Shown: positions 1 through 9,700, numbered from the stretch's first letter. The stretch is 52,305 nucleotides of DNA from Actibacterium sp. MT2.3-13A (GCF_018139985.1 NZ_JAGSOU010000019.1:1-52305), one strand, 5' to 3'. Translations and numbers: made by a program. The notes: generated by a model from the letters alone, not told the origin.

Positions 1-425
1 TCGGCGGCGGCGCCGGCAACGACACGCTGTGGGGCGGGGCCGACGGCGATTCGATCTACGGCGGCAACGACGATGACGCACTGGGCGGCGGCGGCGGCGA
101 CGACAATGTCTGGGGCGGCAATGGCGACGACCTGCTGCGCGGCGGCGCGGGCGACGACACGCTGGGCGGCGGCGCGGGGGCCGACACCTTCGTCTTCGCC
201 GCCGGCTCGGAGCGCGACCTCGTGCTGGGCTTCACCGACGACGTGGACACGCTGCGCCTGGACGACAGCCTGTGGAGCGGCACCCTGACGGCGGCCGAGG
301 TGGTGACAAATTTCGCCACCGTGTCGGGCGGCAACACGGTGTTCGACTTCGGCGGCGGCGACCTGCTGGTGCTGCAGGGCGTCACCAACCTGTCGATCCT
401 GGCCGACGATATCGACATCGTCTGA
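1..425 (+). CDS. C-terminal part of split RTX metalloprotease (continues from 50524..52305)
   Basis: This is the 3' part of an RTX gene that enters from the left edge, read in frame 3. It has GGxGxDxL calcium-binding repeats to about position 185, then a non-repetitive C-terminal region of about 75 residues ending in ADDIDIV and a TGA at 423-425. The region has the look of the C-terminal targeting end of type I secretion (T1SS) substrates. Bases 1-71 repeat exactly at 52235-52305 and the frames match, so the gene beginning at 50524 continues here at base 72. The joined protein would be 594 + 117 = 711 residues. The C-terminal ~60 residues closely match the end of the VWA/RTX protein at 36794-38761 (shared LWSGTLTA, FDFGGGD and QGVTNLSILADDI), which suggests both use the same exporter. 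Confidence 0.85.
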   Translation, partial: GGGAGNDTLWGGADGDSIYGGNDDDALGGGGGDDNVWGGNGDDLLRGGAGDDTLGGGAGADTFVFAAGSERDLVLGFTDDVDTLRLDDSLWSGTLTAAEVVTNFATVSGGNTVFDFGGGDLLVLQGVTNLSILADDIDIV

Positions 426-469
426 CGGAAATTTCCCGCGCGACCGGCCCCCGGCCGCGCGGCACCTCC

Positions 470-2905
470 TCAGGCGAACAGGAAATCCGAGCCGTGCAGG
501 CTGGCGGGATCGATCCCGTCGAGCAGGATCGTGCCGCCGCCGTAATCGATGGCGGCGCCGCCGGGCACGGCGCGCAGCGTCAGCGCCCCGAAGTTCGGAA
601 CGGGCAGGGCGATGCGGTCCTCGCCGGGGGTGAAATCGGTGATCCGGTCGATCCCCGCGCCGGGCGCGAAGATGAAGGTGTCGGCCCCCGCGCCGCCGGT
701 CAGGCGGTCATTGCCGGCCTCGCCGATGATCCGGTCGTCGCCCGCCCCGCCATCGGCGGCATCCGCGCCCTCGCCGGCCCAGAGCGTGTCGTCGCCGCCC
801 TCCGCGTCGAGCCGGTCGCCGCCCGGCCCGCCGAACAGCAGGTCGTCGCCGTCGCCGCCCCAGAGCACGTCCGCCCCGCCGACCCCGCCCAGCGTGTCGT
901 CGCCCGCCCCGCCATGGGCGGTGTCGTCATCCGCCCCGGTCCAGACCTCGTCATCGCCGTCCCCGGCCCAGATCTCGTCGTCGCCCGCGCCGCCGCCCAG
1001 CCTGTCGTCGCCCGCGCCGCCATAGGCGGTGTCCTCGCCATCCCCGGCCCAGAGCGTGTCGTCGCCGGGGCCGGCGCCGATCCGGTCGGCCCCCGCGCCG
1101 CCATAGAGCAGGTCGCCGCCGAGGCCGGCCCAGACCTGGTCATCGCCCGCCCCCGCGCCGATCGTGTCATTGCCGGCGCTGCCATAGACGGTGTCGCGGC
1201 CCTCGCCGGCCCAGGCCGTATCATGGCCGATGCCGGTCCCCATCCGGTCGGCCCCCGCACCGCCATAGAGCAGGTCGCGGCCCTCGCCGGCCCAGAGCTC
1301 GTCATTGCCGGCGCCGCCGAACAGGGTGTCATGCCCCGCCCCCCCGGTCAGGCGGTCGGCCCGGGGGGTGCCGGAGATCCGGGCGCCCGCCGGGCCGGGC
1401 GAGAGCACCAGCACCCGGTCGGGGCCGCCGAGCCCCGCGCCGAAGATGTCGGCGGCGGTCAGCGGCGCGCCGTCCCGGCTGTGCAGGCGGATCTCCTGGC
1501 CGCCATAGGTGACGCGCGCCCCCCCGGACCAGGAGCGCACCGTCAGCTGCGAAAGCGCGCGCAGCATGGGCAGGCCGCCGAGGTCCAGCCGGTCCAGGCC
1601 GGGCTCGAAATCGACGATCCGGTGCGGGGCGCGGGCGCTGCGGATCACGAAGATATCGGCCCCCGCGCCGCCCGCCATCACCGTGCCGCCGGGGCCCGAG
1701 ACCAGGATGTCGTCGCCGCCGCCGCCCGCCAGCGTGTCGCGGCCGGTCCTGCCGGCGACGATCTGGTCGTCCCCGGGGGTGCCAGAAAGGCGGCTGTCGC
1801 CGCCGCCGCCGTCGCGGAGGACATCGCCGAGACCGGCGAGCGGAACCGAGAACAGCCCGATCCCGGGCCCTTCGGAGGCGACGTAGATGTGCAGCGCGCC
1901 GCCCGCCCGCAGCGCCTCAATGTCGGCGATGTCCTCCAGCCCGTCGCCGGGGACATGGCGCAGGCTGTCGAGATGCAGCAGCGTGCCATCGGGCAGCAGG
2001 GTGAACAGGCTGAGCCCGTCGTCGGCGCCCCCGGCCAGCACGAGGACATGGCCGTCCACCTCGATCACCTTCAGCGCCTGCACCCCGCCGAAGCGCGTGT
2101 CCCGCGTGTCGAGCACATGGTCGGTGGCCTGCAGCTCGCCCGCGGCGGTCAGGCGCATCACGCTGAGCGAGGAGCTGCCGGCGGCGGCCAGCACGATCCA
2201 GGTGGCGCCATGGGCGGCGATCACCTCCATCGCGGTCGGGGCGTTGACGCCCAGCCCCTGGGCCATGCCCAGCCCGTCGGTCAGCTGCAGCGCGCCGCTG
2301 CCGGTGTTGATCAGGTAGCTGCTGATCCCCTGCCGCCCGAGATCGGCGGCCAGCAGGAAATGCCGCCCGCCGACCGTCACCGCCTCCAGCCCGGCGGCCG
2401 CGTGCAGCGGGGCAGGGGTGCTGCCGGGCGGGCGCGACAGGCCCGCGCCGGCGGCGCGATAGGCGGCCAGCTGCCCGCTGCCCTCGTCGGCGAGGTAGAG
2501 CGTCGCCCGCCCGCCCGGCCGGGCCCAGAGCATGGCCGAGATCCGCGCGGTCGCGCCCTCCAGCCCGGGTGTCGCGGTCAGCGCGCCGAGGCGGCCGTCC
2601 TCTTCCAGCGCGTAGCCCGCCAAGCCGGAGCCGTCGCCGCCGAAGACGAGGACGGAACGGCCATCGGCCCGGATCACCTCCAGCTCGCCGGCCACGAGCG
2701 GGGCGAGGCGGGCGGGGAAATGGCGCGCGCTGGCCAGCGCCGGCCGCCCGCCGCCGTCCAGCGCATAGCCCGACACCCCGCCATTGGCGCCCGTCGTCGC
2801 GAACAGGACCGGGCCGCCGGGCAGCCGGACGATCTCCAGATCGCGCAGGTCGGTATCCAGCGCGATGTCGCCCGAGCCCCGGTGTCCCTCCCGCCGCAAC
2901 TGCAT
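470..2905 (-). CDS. Secreted beta-propeller/RTX calcium-binding protein
   Basis: This is an 811-residue acidic protein. The N-terminal ~350 residues are repeated hydrophobic blades with xxFLLAADxG / GxLxxxDxL patterns, resembling a lactonase/YVTN-type beta-propeller. A first short RTX cluster follows at about residues 375-405. The main GGxGxDxLxGG array spans about 515-745, and a C-terminal M10-type T1SS domain ends in GSDFLFA. An upstream in-frame ATG at 2929 has no ribosome site. The ATG at 2905 follows AAGGGGG by eight bases and was chosen. It converges on the end of the RTX protease (stop 423-425) and is divergent from the sulfotransferase at 3307. No catalytic motif was recognised, so an adhesin or matrix role is inferred. 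Confidence 0.8.
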   Translation of the reverse strand: MQLRREGHRGSGDIALDTDLRDLEIVRLPGGPVLFATTGANGGVSGYALDGGGRPALASARHFPARLAPLVAGELEVIRADGRSVLVFGGDGSGLAGYALEEDGRLGALTATPGLEGATARISAMLWARPGGRATLYLADEGSGQLAAYRAAGAGLSRPPGSTPAPLHAAAGLEAVTVGGRHFLLAADLGRQGISSYLINTGSGALQLTDGLGMAQGLGVNAPTAMEVIAAHGATWIVLAAAGSSSLSVMRLTAAGELQATDHVLDTRDTRFGGVQALKVIEVDGHVLVLAGGADDGLSLFTLLPDGTLLHLDSLRHVPGDGLEDIADIEALRAGGALHIYVASEGPGIGLFSVPLAGLGDVLRDGGGGDSRLSGTPGDDQIVAGRTGRDTLAGGGGDDILVSGPGGTVMAGGAGADIFVIRSARAPHRIVDFEPGLDRLDLGGLPMLRALSQLTVRSWSGGARVTYGGQEIRLHSRDGAPLTAADIFGAGLGGPDRVLVLSPGPAGARISGTPRADRLTGGAGHDTLFGGAGNDELWAGEGRDLLYGGAGADRMGTGIGHDTAWAGEGRDTVYGSAGNDTIGAGAGDDQVWAGLGGDLLYGGAGADRIGAGPGDDTLWAGDGEDTAYGGAGDDRLGGGAGDDEIWAGDGDDEVWTGADDDTAHGGAGDDTLGGVGGADVLWGGDGDDLLFGGPGGDRLDAEGGDDTLWAGEGADAADGGAGDDRIIGEAGNDRLTGGAGADTFIFAPGAGIDRITDFTPGEDRIALPVPNFGALTLRAVPGGAAIDYGGGTILLDGIDPASLHGSDFLFA

Positions 2906-3306
2906 GCTCTTGCCCCCTTGATCACGCATCGCCCGGGAGGGTGGGCAGGGGGCCGGGCCGAAGGGGCGCGGAAATCCGGCAAAACCGCGGCCTTTGCCCC
3001 GAGTTTTCGTAAAAATCCATCGACCGGCATGAGGACCGGAAACAGGCTGGTAAGAGATATTATGTGAATAGGATGCCGGCGCGGGAACATGGCCGCCATG
3101 ACGAGGCGCGGGGGCGGCGCGTCACCCCGGTCCGGCTCACCGGCTTCGGTGCAACGCGCGCCATCCGCGCGCCGGTCCGCCCGGCGAAAGCCGGAGCGGC
3201 CGGGGCGTTCCGAGCCGGCCACTATCGGCTTGATCGCCCCTGCCCGCTATCCCATAGTCGCCGCGCATCGGAACACGGCACAGCCAGGCAGAAAGCTGAA
3301 CGATAC
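2906..3306. promoter_or_regulatory. Divergent intergenic region with a promoter-like pair for the sulfotransferase
   Basis: This is a 401-base gap between divergent genes with no supported gene. TTGATC (3230-3235) and CATAGT (3253-3258) are separated by 17 bases, each with four of six matches to the sigma-70 consensus, about 50 bases upstream of the ATG at 3307. A more AT-rich stretch at about 3000-3075, including TATTAT, could serve the minus-strand RTX gene. Both are inferences from sequence only. Confidence 0.35.
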
Positions 3307-4062
3307 ATGGGCACAGAGCAGGAGAGCGGCCAGAAGGGGGCAAACCGGCGCTTCGTCATCATGGGCCTGCCGCGCAGCGGCACCACCTACCTGATGACGC
3401 TGCTGAACGCGCACCGCGACATCTATTGCAGCGGCGAGCAGTTCAACCCGCATGCGATCATCGGACCCCGCGACCGCAACGACCGCCTGAAGGCGATCAC
3501 CCGGCGCGACCGGGAGGCGGTGCCCTTCATGAACAGCTTCTTCGCCCGGCACGAGGCCGAGGGCTATGCCCGGGTCGGCTTCAAGTTCATGATCGGGCAC
3601 AATATCCGGGTGCTGCGGCGGCTGGAGCAGGACACCGGCATCACCCTGATCTACGTGCACCGCAAGAACAAGCTGGCGCAGGTCTCGTCGCTGATCAAGG
3701 CCGCGCAGAGCCAGAAATGGGCGCAGCACCGCGCCGATTCCCATGTCTCGCGCAAGATCAAGGCCGGGCCGCGGCAGATCAGCCACCGCTGGCACGAATA
3801 CGCCACCTTCGACCATCTGTTCATGCCCTGGTTCGAGGCGCGGCCGCATCACAAGATCGCCCTCGAATACCGCGAGATGTTCGCCCCCGGCTTCGAGGCG
3901 CGGATCTGCGATTTCCTGGGCGTGGCGCCCGACCCCGGCATGAAGAGCCCGCTGGTCAAGCAGGGCAGCAACCGCATCCTGGACCGCTTCGAGGAGCCCG
4001 AGAAGATCGAGGCCTATTTCCGCGAGCTGGGGCTGGCCGCCTGGCTCGAGACGGAACTATGA
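3307..4062 (+). CDS. Sulfotransferase family protein
   Basis: This is a 251-residue P-loop sulfotransferase. The 5'-phosphosulfate loop is GLPRSGTTYLMTLL near the N-terminus, following the strand RRFVIM. The segment ITLIYVHRKNKLAQVSSLIK carries the R...S pattern of the 3'-phosphate binding site. The family transfers sulfate from PAPS to hydroxyl groups of glycans or small molecules. The ATG at 3307 is the last start before the conserved core; upstream in-frame sequence to 3064 looks non-coding. It is followed after 22 bases by the GT4 glycosyltransferase, so co-transcription is likely. It is one of seven sulfotransferase-like proteins here, and the acceptor cannot be read from the sequence. 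Confidence 0.8.
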   Translation: MGTEQESGQKGANRRFVIMGLPRSGTTYLMTLLNAHRDIYCSGEQFNPHAIIGPRDRNDRLKAITRRDREAVPFMNSFFARHEAEGYARVGFKFMIGHNIRVLRRLEQDTGITLIYVHRKNKLAQVSSLIKAAQSQKWAQHRADSHVSRKIKAGPRQISHRWHEYATFDHLFMPWFEARPHHKIALEYREMFAPGFEARICDFLGVAPDPGMKSPLVKQGSNRILDRFEEPEKIEAYFRELGLAAWLETEL

Positions 4063-4084
4063 CCTCCGGCGGCCGCGCGCGCGC

Positions 4085-5581
4085 ATGAAGATCCTCTATT
4101 ACAACTGGGTCGATTACCTCGACGACGAGAACCGCGGCGGCGGGGTCTCGGTCTACCAGCGCAACCTGCTGCGGGCGCTGGACGGGCAGGACGACCTGCA
4201 GGCGGCGTTCCTGTCGTCGGGCATCTCCTACGATCTCGCGGGCGGGCGGCCCCGCTGGGCGCCGGTGCGCCACGGCCCCGCGCGCGACCGCGACCGCCGC
4301 TTCGAGATCGTCAATTCCGGCGCGTTGTCGCCGGCGCATCACTCCTTCGGCAGCCCCGCCCAGATCGAGCACCCGGCGACCGAGGCGGCCTTTTTCGATT
4401 TCATCGAGGCCACCGGCCCCTATGACGTGGTGCATTTCAACAATCTCGAGGGGCTGCCGGCGCGGGTGCTGGAGCTGAAGCGGCGCTGGCCGCAGACCCG
4501 GGTGATCCTGTCGCTGCACAATTACTACCCGTTCTGCCCGCAGGTGAACCTGTGGCACCGCGAGCGCGAAGCCTGCCGCGATTTCGACGCCGGGCGCAAA
4601 TGCGCCGACTGCCTGCCGCACCGGCCCGACCCGCGGCTGATCCGGCTGGCCAACGCGCTGGCCTTCCGGCTGAAGCGCGCCGGGATCCGCCCCGGCACCC
4701 GCGCCTTCGACGCGCTGTTCCGCCCCACCCTGCGGGTGGGCGGGCGGCTGGCGCGCCTGCCCGGGCGCCTGCGCCGCCTGCTGCGCGGCGCGCCCGCCGC
4801 CGCCGCGCCGGGGCCCGGCCCCGCGCGCGAGCGCGCCGCCGCCTTCGCCGCGCGCCGGGCCGAGATGGTGCGCCTGATCAACGCCCATTGCGACCGGGTG
4901 CTCTGCGTGTCGGACCGGGTGGGGCAGATCGCCCGGCATTACGGCATCGCGCCGGAGCTGGTGCAGACCAGCTATATCGGCACCGAGGAGGCGCGCAAAT
5001 TCGGCCAGACCGCGCCGCGCCCGGCGCTGCTGGGCGCGGACGGCACGCTGCGCCTGGGCTACCTGGGCTACATGCGGCGCGACAAGGGGTTCTTCTTCCT
5101 GCTCGACGCGCTGGAGGCGTTGCCCGAAGACATCGCCGCGCGGCTGCGGCTGGTGGCGGCCGCGCGCCGCGGCGACGCCGCCACCATGGCCCGGCTGGAG
5201 CGGCTGCGCCCGCGGCTGGCCGAGCTGACCCATGTCGACGGCTACAGCCACGACGATCTGGATCGGCTGCTGGCGCGCGTCGATGTCGGGCTGGTGCCGG
5301 TGCTGTGGGAGGACAACCTGCCCCAGGTCGCGATCGAGATGCACGCCCGCCACATCCCGCTGCTGACCTCCGACATGGGCGGCGCGCAGGAGTTGGGCCA
5401 CTGCCCGGAAATGGTCTTCCCGGCCGGCAGCGCGGCGGGTTTCGCCGAGCGGGTGGCGGCGATCCTGGAGGGTCGCGTCACCGCGCGGGACTACTGGCGG
5501 AACGCCGTGGCGCCGGTCGAGATGCCCGCGCATCTGCGGGAGCTGCGCGCGGTCTACGGCGCCCCGGCCTCAGCCCGCTGA
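4085..5581 (+). CDS. Family 4 (GT-B) glycosyltransferase
   Basis: This is a 498-residue GT4-type enzyme. The N-terminal domain begins MKILYYNWVDYL and carries the glycine-rich GGGVSVYQRNLL acceptor-side motif. A Cys-containing insert, NYYPFCPQVNLW...C...C..C (about residues 145-178), is typical of one GT4 subgroup. The C-terminal donor domain holds LGYLGYMRRDKG and the E-x7-E-like region LWEDNLPQVAIEMHARHIP. It acts in the cytoplasm on a nucleotide sugar to extend a surface glycan. Its last 12 bases overlap the end of the convergent giant glycosyltransferase gene. Confidence 0.85.
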   Translation: MKILYYNWVDYLDDENRGGGVSVYQRNLLRALDGQDDLQAAFLSSGISYDLAGGRPRWAPVRHGPARDRDRRFEIVNSGALSPAHHSFGSPAQIEHPATEAAFFDFIEATGPYDVVHFNNLEGLPARVLELKRRWPQTRVILSLHNYYPFCPQVNLWHREREACRDFDAGRKCADCLPHRPDPRLIRLANALAFRLKRAGIRPGTRAFDALFRPTLRVGGRLARLPGRLRRLLRGAPAAAAPGPGPARERAAAFAARRAEMVRLINAHCDRVLCVSDRVGQIARHYGIAPELVQTSYIGTEEARKFGQTAPRPALLGADGTLRLGYLGYMRRDKGFFFLLDALEALPEDIAARLRLVAAARRGDAATMARLERLRPRLAELTHVDGYSHDDLDRLLARVDVGLVPVLWEDNLPQVAIEMHARHIPLLTSDMGGAQELGHCPEMVFPAGSAAGFAERVAAILEGRVTARDYWRNAVAPVEMPAHLRELRAVYGAPASAR

Positions 5582-8500
5582 CCCGGACAGCCGCGCCCGG
5601 ACGAAATCGCAGTCCCGCCAGGGCACCGAGATCTCGGGGTCGTGGATCACGTCGCGCCCCTCGGAGACCAGGGCGAGGTATTTGCGGTATTCCTCGGCAT
5701 CGTTGAAATGCTGCCGGCGCGAGACCTCGGCCCGGGCCTTGCGGCGGAAATCGGCGTTGTACTTGAAATGCGCGAACAGCAGCTCGCGCGGCGACAGCTT
5801 CACGTCGCCCAGGAAATGGAGCCCCGCCGAGAGCCGCATCCAGGGCTGGTAGCGCAGGAGCGCGATCTTCTGGGCCACGAACAGATCGGCGCGCGATCCC
5901 GGGATCAGCCTGTGGCGCAGCGCGCTGGTCCAGGTCGGCATGTTGGAATAGGGCCCCTGCCCCGGCCAGCGGGTCAGGAAGGGCACGCGATCGACGAAGC
6001 CGGCCTCGGCGAAGGGATCGCCGCTGGCGAAATCGGCCTCCTCCAGCCGGCCCTGCGGATACATGTCCAGCATGAACAGGCGCACGGCCTCGGCGGTTTC
6101 GAAATCGGGGCCGGCCAGCAGATCGGGCAGGCTGCCGCCGGGGCCGTCCTGCCAGACCAGCAGCTCGTCGGCATCGGCCACCAGCGACCAGCGCCCGACC
6201 CGGAAGGCCGACAGCAGCGCCTGCTGCCAGGCCACCCCGTAATGCGACAGCCGGTAATCGGTATCCACCGAGAACAGCGCCACGTCGGGCTGTTCGGCGA
6301 GATATTCCAGCGTGCCGTCGTCCGAGCAATTGTCGGCGATCAGGAAGCTCTCCACCCCCAGACGGCGGTAATGGGCCAGGAAATGCGGCAGCATGAACAT
6401 CTCGTTGCGCATGCAGGCCACCACCGCCACCGGGGCGGTCCTGGCGCGCTCCAGCCGGTCCTGCGGGCCGATCATCTCCAGCGCGTTGCTCTGGTAGCCC
6501 AGTGTCACCGGCTGGTAGCTGGGCCAGATCTTCTTCGGGGTCAGGCGGTCGCCCTCCAGCAACTCCATGGCTGCGGCCTGCGGCGCGTGGGCGTCGAGAT
6601 GCACCAGCTTGACCGGCGCGGCGCGGCTGGCGTCGAAGCCGTTGACCCAGAGCGAGACCGGGGTCGCCCCGGCATGGGTGCGCCGCCGGATCGAGATCCG
6701 GTAATCCTCGTCCGCCGGTCGGATGCCGCGCAGCGCCAGCAGATCGCCCAGGAGCTTGTCCTCCATGAAGGAGACCTGGATCAGCTGCCGCCCCTCGGGG
6801 CTGTCGGCCGCCGCCAGCGCCGCCGCCATCGCCCGGCGGCTGAGCGTGTAGCCCGAGCCGCCATCGGCATAGGTCGAGGGTTCGGGCGATTTGTCGAGCT
6901 CCATCCGGCCGCGCGCCGAGGTCGCCTTCTGGCAATGCCAGGCGCGGTCCATCTGGCCCGGCCTGCGGGTCAGGATGCGGCCGTAATAGTCGAACTTGCG
7001 GTAGCTGAGGCTGTGGAAGAACTCGGCCGGGTTCAGGAAACAGTCGTCGTCGATCTTCAGCATGTAGGTGAAGGCGGTGTTGTCATGCACCCAGCGGATC
7101 GCGGCCAGCGTCTTCTGCGGCAGCCCCTCGTAATCGTCGGGGGCCGCGACATGCACCACGTCGCCCTCGCGCCGGCCGTCGCCGTCGCCCACGATCACCA
7201 CATAGGGCACGCCCACGGTCCTGAGCAGCGACAGCCAGCCCGCGCGCATCGCCGCGACCCGGCTGTCGAGATTGGGCCTGCAGGAGAACACCGTGACGAT
7301 GGTGTCCAGGATCGGCGAGGCATGCGGCCAGCGCGCCACCCCGTCGGGCGGCAGCGGCGGCTCGTGCCGGGCGCATTCGGGGAACAGCGTCAGCGCCTCG
7401 CCGGCCAGCGACGGGCCGCCCGCGCGCGCGGTCTCGCGCAGCCCGTAGAAGGCCGAAAGCACCGCCGGGGCCCAGGACAGGCGCTCCAGGCTGTCCTCGG
7501 GCAGCGCGGCGCGCATCTGCGCGATATGCTCCAGCAGCCGCGCCGCCGGCTCCTGCGCGCCGAAGCGGACCAGCGCGTTGATCAGCCCCAGCCCCAGCCC
7601 GATCCCGAGGAAGCGGCTGCGCGGCCCGGCCAGCACGCTGAGATCGGCGGCCAGCGCGTCGATCTCCCAGTCGGCGGGCGGCTGGCCCGGCGCGGCCACC
7701 CGCGCGGCCAGCGACACCACCCGGCGGCTGACGCTGTGCTGCAGCCGGTAATAGGGTGCGCGCGGCACCTCGGCATAGCCCTCGGCCATGGCCTCGGCCG
7801 CCTCCCGCGCCAGGGCGGCGCCGCCCTCGGGCGCGCCGGGAAAGGCCATGTGGCGCAGCGCCGCCTCGCCGGGCGCGACCCCCGCGAGGCGCAGCGCGGC
7901 GGGCGTGGGGGCGGCATCGGGGGACGCGGCGATGCCCGCCGGCCCCAGCAGCTCGCGCCGCAGCCGCGGCGCGTCGGGATTGCCGGCGCGCTCGAACAGC
8001 GTCAGCGCCGCGGCGAGAGCCTCCCTGGCCGCCGCCCCGTTTCCGGCCTCGGGCGGCCCGGCATGACCCCGGATCACCCCGAAGGCCTCGCGCGCGGCGT
8101 GGAGGTCGGCCGACAGCCATAGCCGTCCGGCCGCGACCGCCTCGTCCACGGCCTCCCAGAACTGCCGCGACAGCCCGTAGCTGCGCAGCGCGCAATCGCA
8201 GACATGGCGCTGCAGGTGATCGGTCAGCCGGTCGCGGGCGGCCAGCAGGTGCACCGTGGCGCGGGTCAGCGCCAGGCAGGGGGTGCGGCCCCAGTAATCC
8301 CCGGCCCGCCGGTCGACGAAGCCGGTGAAGCCGTAGACCAGATCCTCGCGGTCCGTCCCGGCCAGGTGCGGGGCGTCCAGCGCGGCGCGGATCACCCAGG
8401 CCACCGCCGGGGTCACGACCCAGCCGCCCGACGGCTCGCCCAGGTTCCACAGCAGCTCCCGCACCCCGCCGATCTCTCCCTTCATCCACAGGAAGGGCAG

Positions 8501-9700
8501 GATCGCGCTGTCATGCCAGGGCTCTCCGCGGGGCGCGAAATCGGCCAGGCCCGCCTCCTCGGCCAGGGCGAAGAGACCGGCGAAGGCGTCGCGCGTGCAG
8601 AAATATTCGCTGAACATCAGCAGCAGCAGGCGCCGCCCGGCGGGCGGCAGGTCGGTGTCGCGCAGCAGCGCCACCGGATCGGCGCCGGGATCGGCGCGCA
8701 GGGTCTCGGTGATCCGGGCGTGGGCCTGCCGGACGGCCTCCTCCCCGGGGTCGGGGGCGGCGCGGGCGACCAGATCCTCGGGCACCACCGCCTCCAGCGC
8801 CGCCGCGGCGCCGGCGCCGGGATTGAGGAAACCGTGCAGCCCGTAGAACTCGGCCACGCCGGCCAGCGCGGCGCGCGCCCGGGGCGAGAGCCGCGTCTCC
8901 AGCCCGGCGAAGCGCACATGCTCGGCCACCTGCATGGCGGCAAGGGCGTCGCCCTGCAATTCGGCGCGGGTCAGCACGCGGTCGATGCGCGCGGCGATCT
9001 CGTCGCGGGTGATGCGCAGGGCGCCGCCGCAGGCGCGGCCGTCCGCGCGCCGCAGCTGCAGCTCCAGCGCGGCGTCGCCGGGCACCGCCTCCCAGACCCG
9101 CCCCGGCAGGATCGCGCGCAGGTCGGTCGCGGCGCCGCGACCCGGCCCGGCGGGCCGCGGGCGCGCGATCACCGCGCAGGCCAGCGCGCCGCCGGAGACC
9201 TCCAGCCGCAGGTCGCGCGCCTCGGCCTCGGGCAGGCCGACCTGGCCGCGGATCTCCAGCCGGTCGCTCAGCGTCAGCCCTTCGCGGGGCCGCGCGCCGC
9301 TGTCGTCGATCTCGACGCTGCCGGCCGAGATCCCGCCCTGGAAATCGACATAGCCGATCCGGTGCAGATCGGGGAAATGCGCCCGGCGCAGCGGGCCGGA
9401 GGAGAAGCGGAACAGCCGGCCGCCGTCCAGATGCACCGCGACCTCGGGCGGGGTGAAACGGATCTCCACCTGCACGCCGTCGCGGGGCAGCTGGACCTTG
9501 CGCGGGCGCTCGCGCGACCAGTCCTCGGCGCCGGAACCGCGCCGGTTGCACACCGCCAGCCCCTCGTCGGCGCGCAGCGACAGGTGGAACAGGATCTCGC
9601 GCTGTTCGCGGTCGTAGAAGGAAATATTCGCGAAAGGGTCAGCCGAGAAATCCGCGCGGTAGAAAAAACGGGCGCCGTCATGGGGCTGAAAGGTCATCAT
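5570..9700 (-). CDS. Giant multidomain glycosyltransferase: galectin-like + GT31-like + GT2-like
   Basis: This is a 1,376-residue protein. Residues ~10-125 look like a galectin-type lectin domain: FHLSLR (H39, R43), VCN (N52), then W61, E64 and R65 follow the order of the galectin sugar-binding residues H-N-R...N...W..E.R, with Ser in place of the first Asn. A long helical middle (~190-790) has no recognised domain. Residues ~795-1010 resemble family GT31: LKIDDDCFLN with DDD at 884-886, a YADGGSGYTLS acceptor-loop motif, and FMEDKLLGDL resembling the ED-V..G catalytic motif. Residues ~1087-1376 are a GT2_4/GT92-like domain (ACMRNEMFMLPHFLAHYRRL, DNCSDDGT, ADADELL). It likely builds two linkages of the glycan. 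MM start; the second Met at 9697 is equally possible. Confidence 0.8.
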   Translation of the reverse strand: MMTFQPHDGARFFYRADFSADPFANISFYDREQREILFHLSLRADEGLAVCNRRGSGAEDWSRERPRKVQLPRDGVQVEIRFTPPEVAVHLDGGRLFRFSSGPLRRAHFPDLHRIGYVDFQGGISAGSVEIDDSGARPREGLTLSDRLEIRGQVGLPEAEARDLRLEVSGGALACAVIARPRPAGPGRGAATDLRAILPGRVWEAVPGDAALELQLRRADGRACGGALRITRDEIAARIDRVLTRAELQGDALAAMQVAEHVRFAGLETRLSPRARAALAGVAEFYGLHGFLNPGAGAAAALEAVVPEDLVARAAPDPGEEAVRQAHARITETLRADPGADPVALLRDTDLPPAGRRLLLLMFSEYFCTRDAFAGLFALAEEAGLADFAPRGEPWHDSAILPFLWMKGEIGGVRELLWNLGEPSGGWVVTPAVAWVIRAALDAPHLAGTDREDLVYGFTGFVDRRAGDYWGRTPCLALTRATVHLLAARDRLTDHLQRHVCDCALRSYGLSRQFWEAVDEAVAAGRLWLSADLHAAREAFGVIRGHAGPPEAGNGAAAREALAAALTLFERAGNPDAPRLRRELLGPAGIAASPDAAPTPAALRLAGVAPGEAALRHMAFPGAPEGGAALAREAAEAMAEGYAEVPRAPYYRLQHSVSRRVVSLAARVAAPGQPPADWEIDALAADLSVLAGPRSRFLGIGLGLGLINALVRFGAQEPAARLLEHIAQMRAALPEDSLERLSWAPAVLSAFYGLRETARAGGPSLAGEALTLFPECARHEPPLPPDGVARWPHASPILDTIVTVFSCRPNLDSRVAAMRAGWLSLLRTVGVPYVVIVGDGDGRREGDVVHVAAPDDYEGLPQKTLAAIRWVHDNTAFTYMLKIDDDCFLNPAEFFHSLSYRKFDYYGRILTRRPGQMDRAWHCQKATSARGRMELDKSPEPSTYADGGSGYTLSRRAMAAALAAADSPEGRQLIQVSFMEDKLLGDLLALRGIRPADEDYRISIRRRTHAGATPVSLWVNGFDASRAAPVKLVHLDAHAPQAAAMELLEGDRLTPKKIWPSYQPVTLGYQSNALEMIGPQDRLERARTAPVAVVACMRNEMFMLPHFLAHYRRLGVESFLIADNCSDDGTLEYLAEQPDVALFSVDTDYRLSHYGVAWQQALLSAFRVGRWSLVADADELLVWQDGPGGSLPDLLAGPDFETAEAVRLFMLDMYPQGRLEEADFASGDPFAEAGFVDRVPFLTRWPGQGPYSNMPTWTSALRHRLIPGSRADLFVAQKIALLRYQPWMRLSAGLHFLGDVKLSPRELLFAHFKYNADFRRKARAEVSRRQHFNDAEEYRKYLALVSEGRDVIHDPEISVPWRDCDFVRARLSGSAG

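Noticed and set aside
1-71. The 71-bp terminal repeat considered as a transposon or phage terminal repeat
   Set aside because: It is coding RTX sequence in matching phase at both ends, and no mobile-element gene is adjacent; assembly overlap of a circle explains it better.
272-3067. A 931-codon open frame on the plus strand opposite the RTX/propeller gene
   Set aside because: It is an antisense shadow of Gly/Asp-rich repeats in very GC-rich DNA: it consists of Ala/Gly/Pro/Arg/Val repeats with no family resemblance, and the minus-strand frame has clear RTX motifs and a ribosome site.
3956-5533. 525-codon minus-strand frame opposite the GT4 gene
   Set aside because: It is a shadow frame rich in Ala/Arg/Gly/Gln with no motif; the plus-strand GT4 has all expected motifs.
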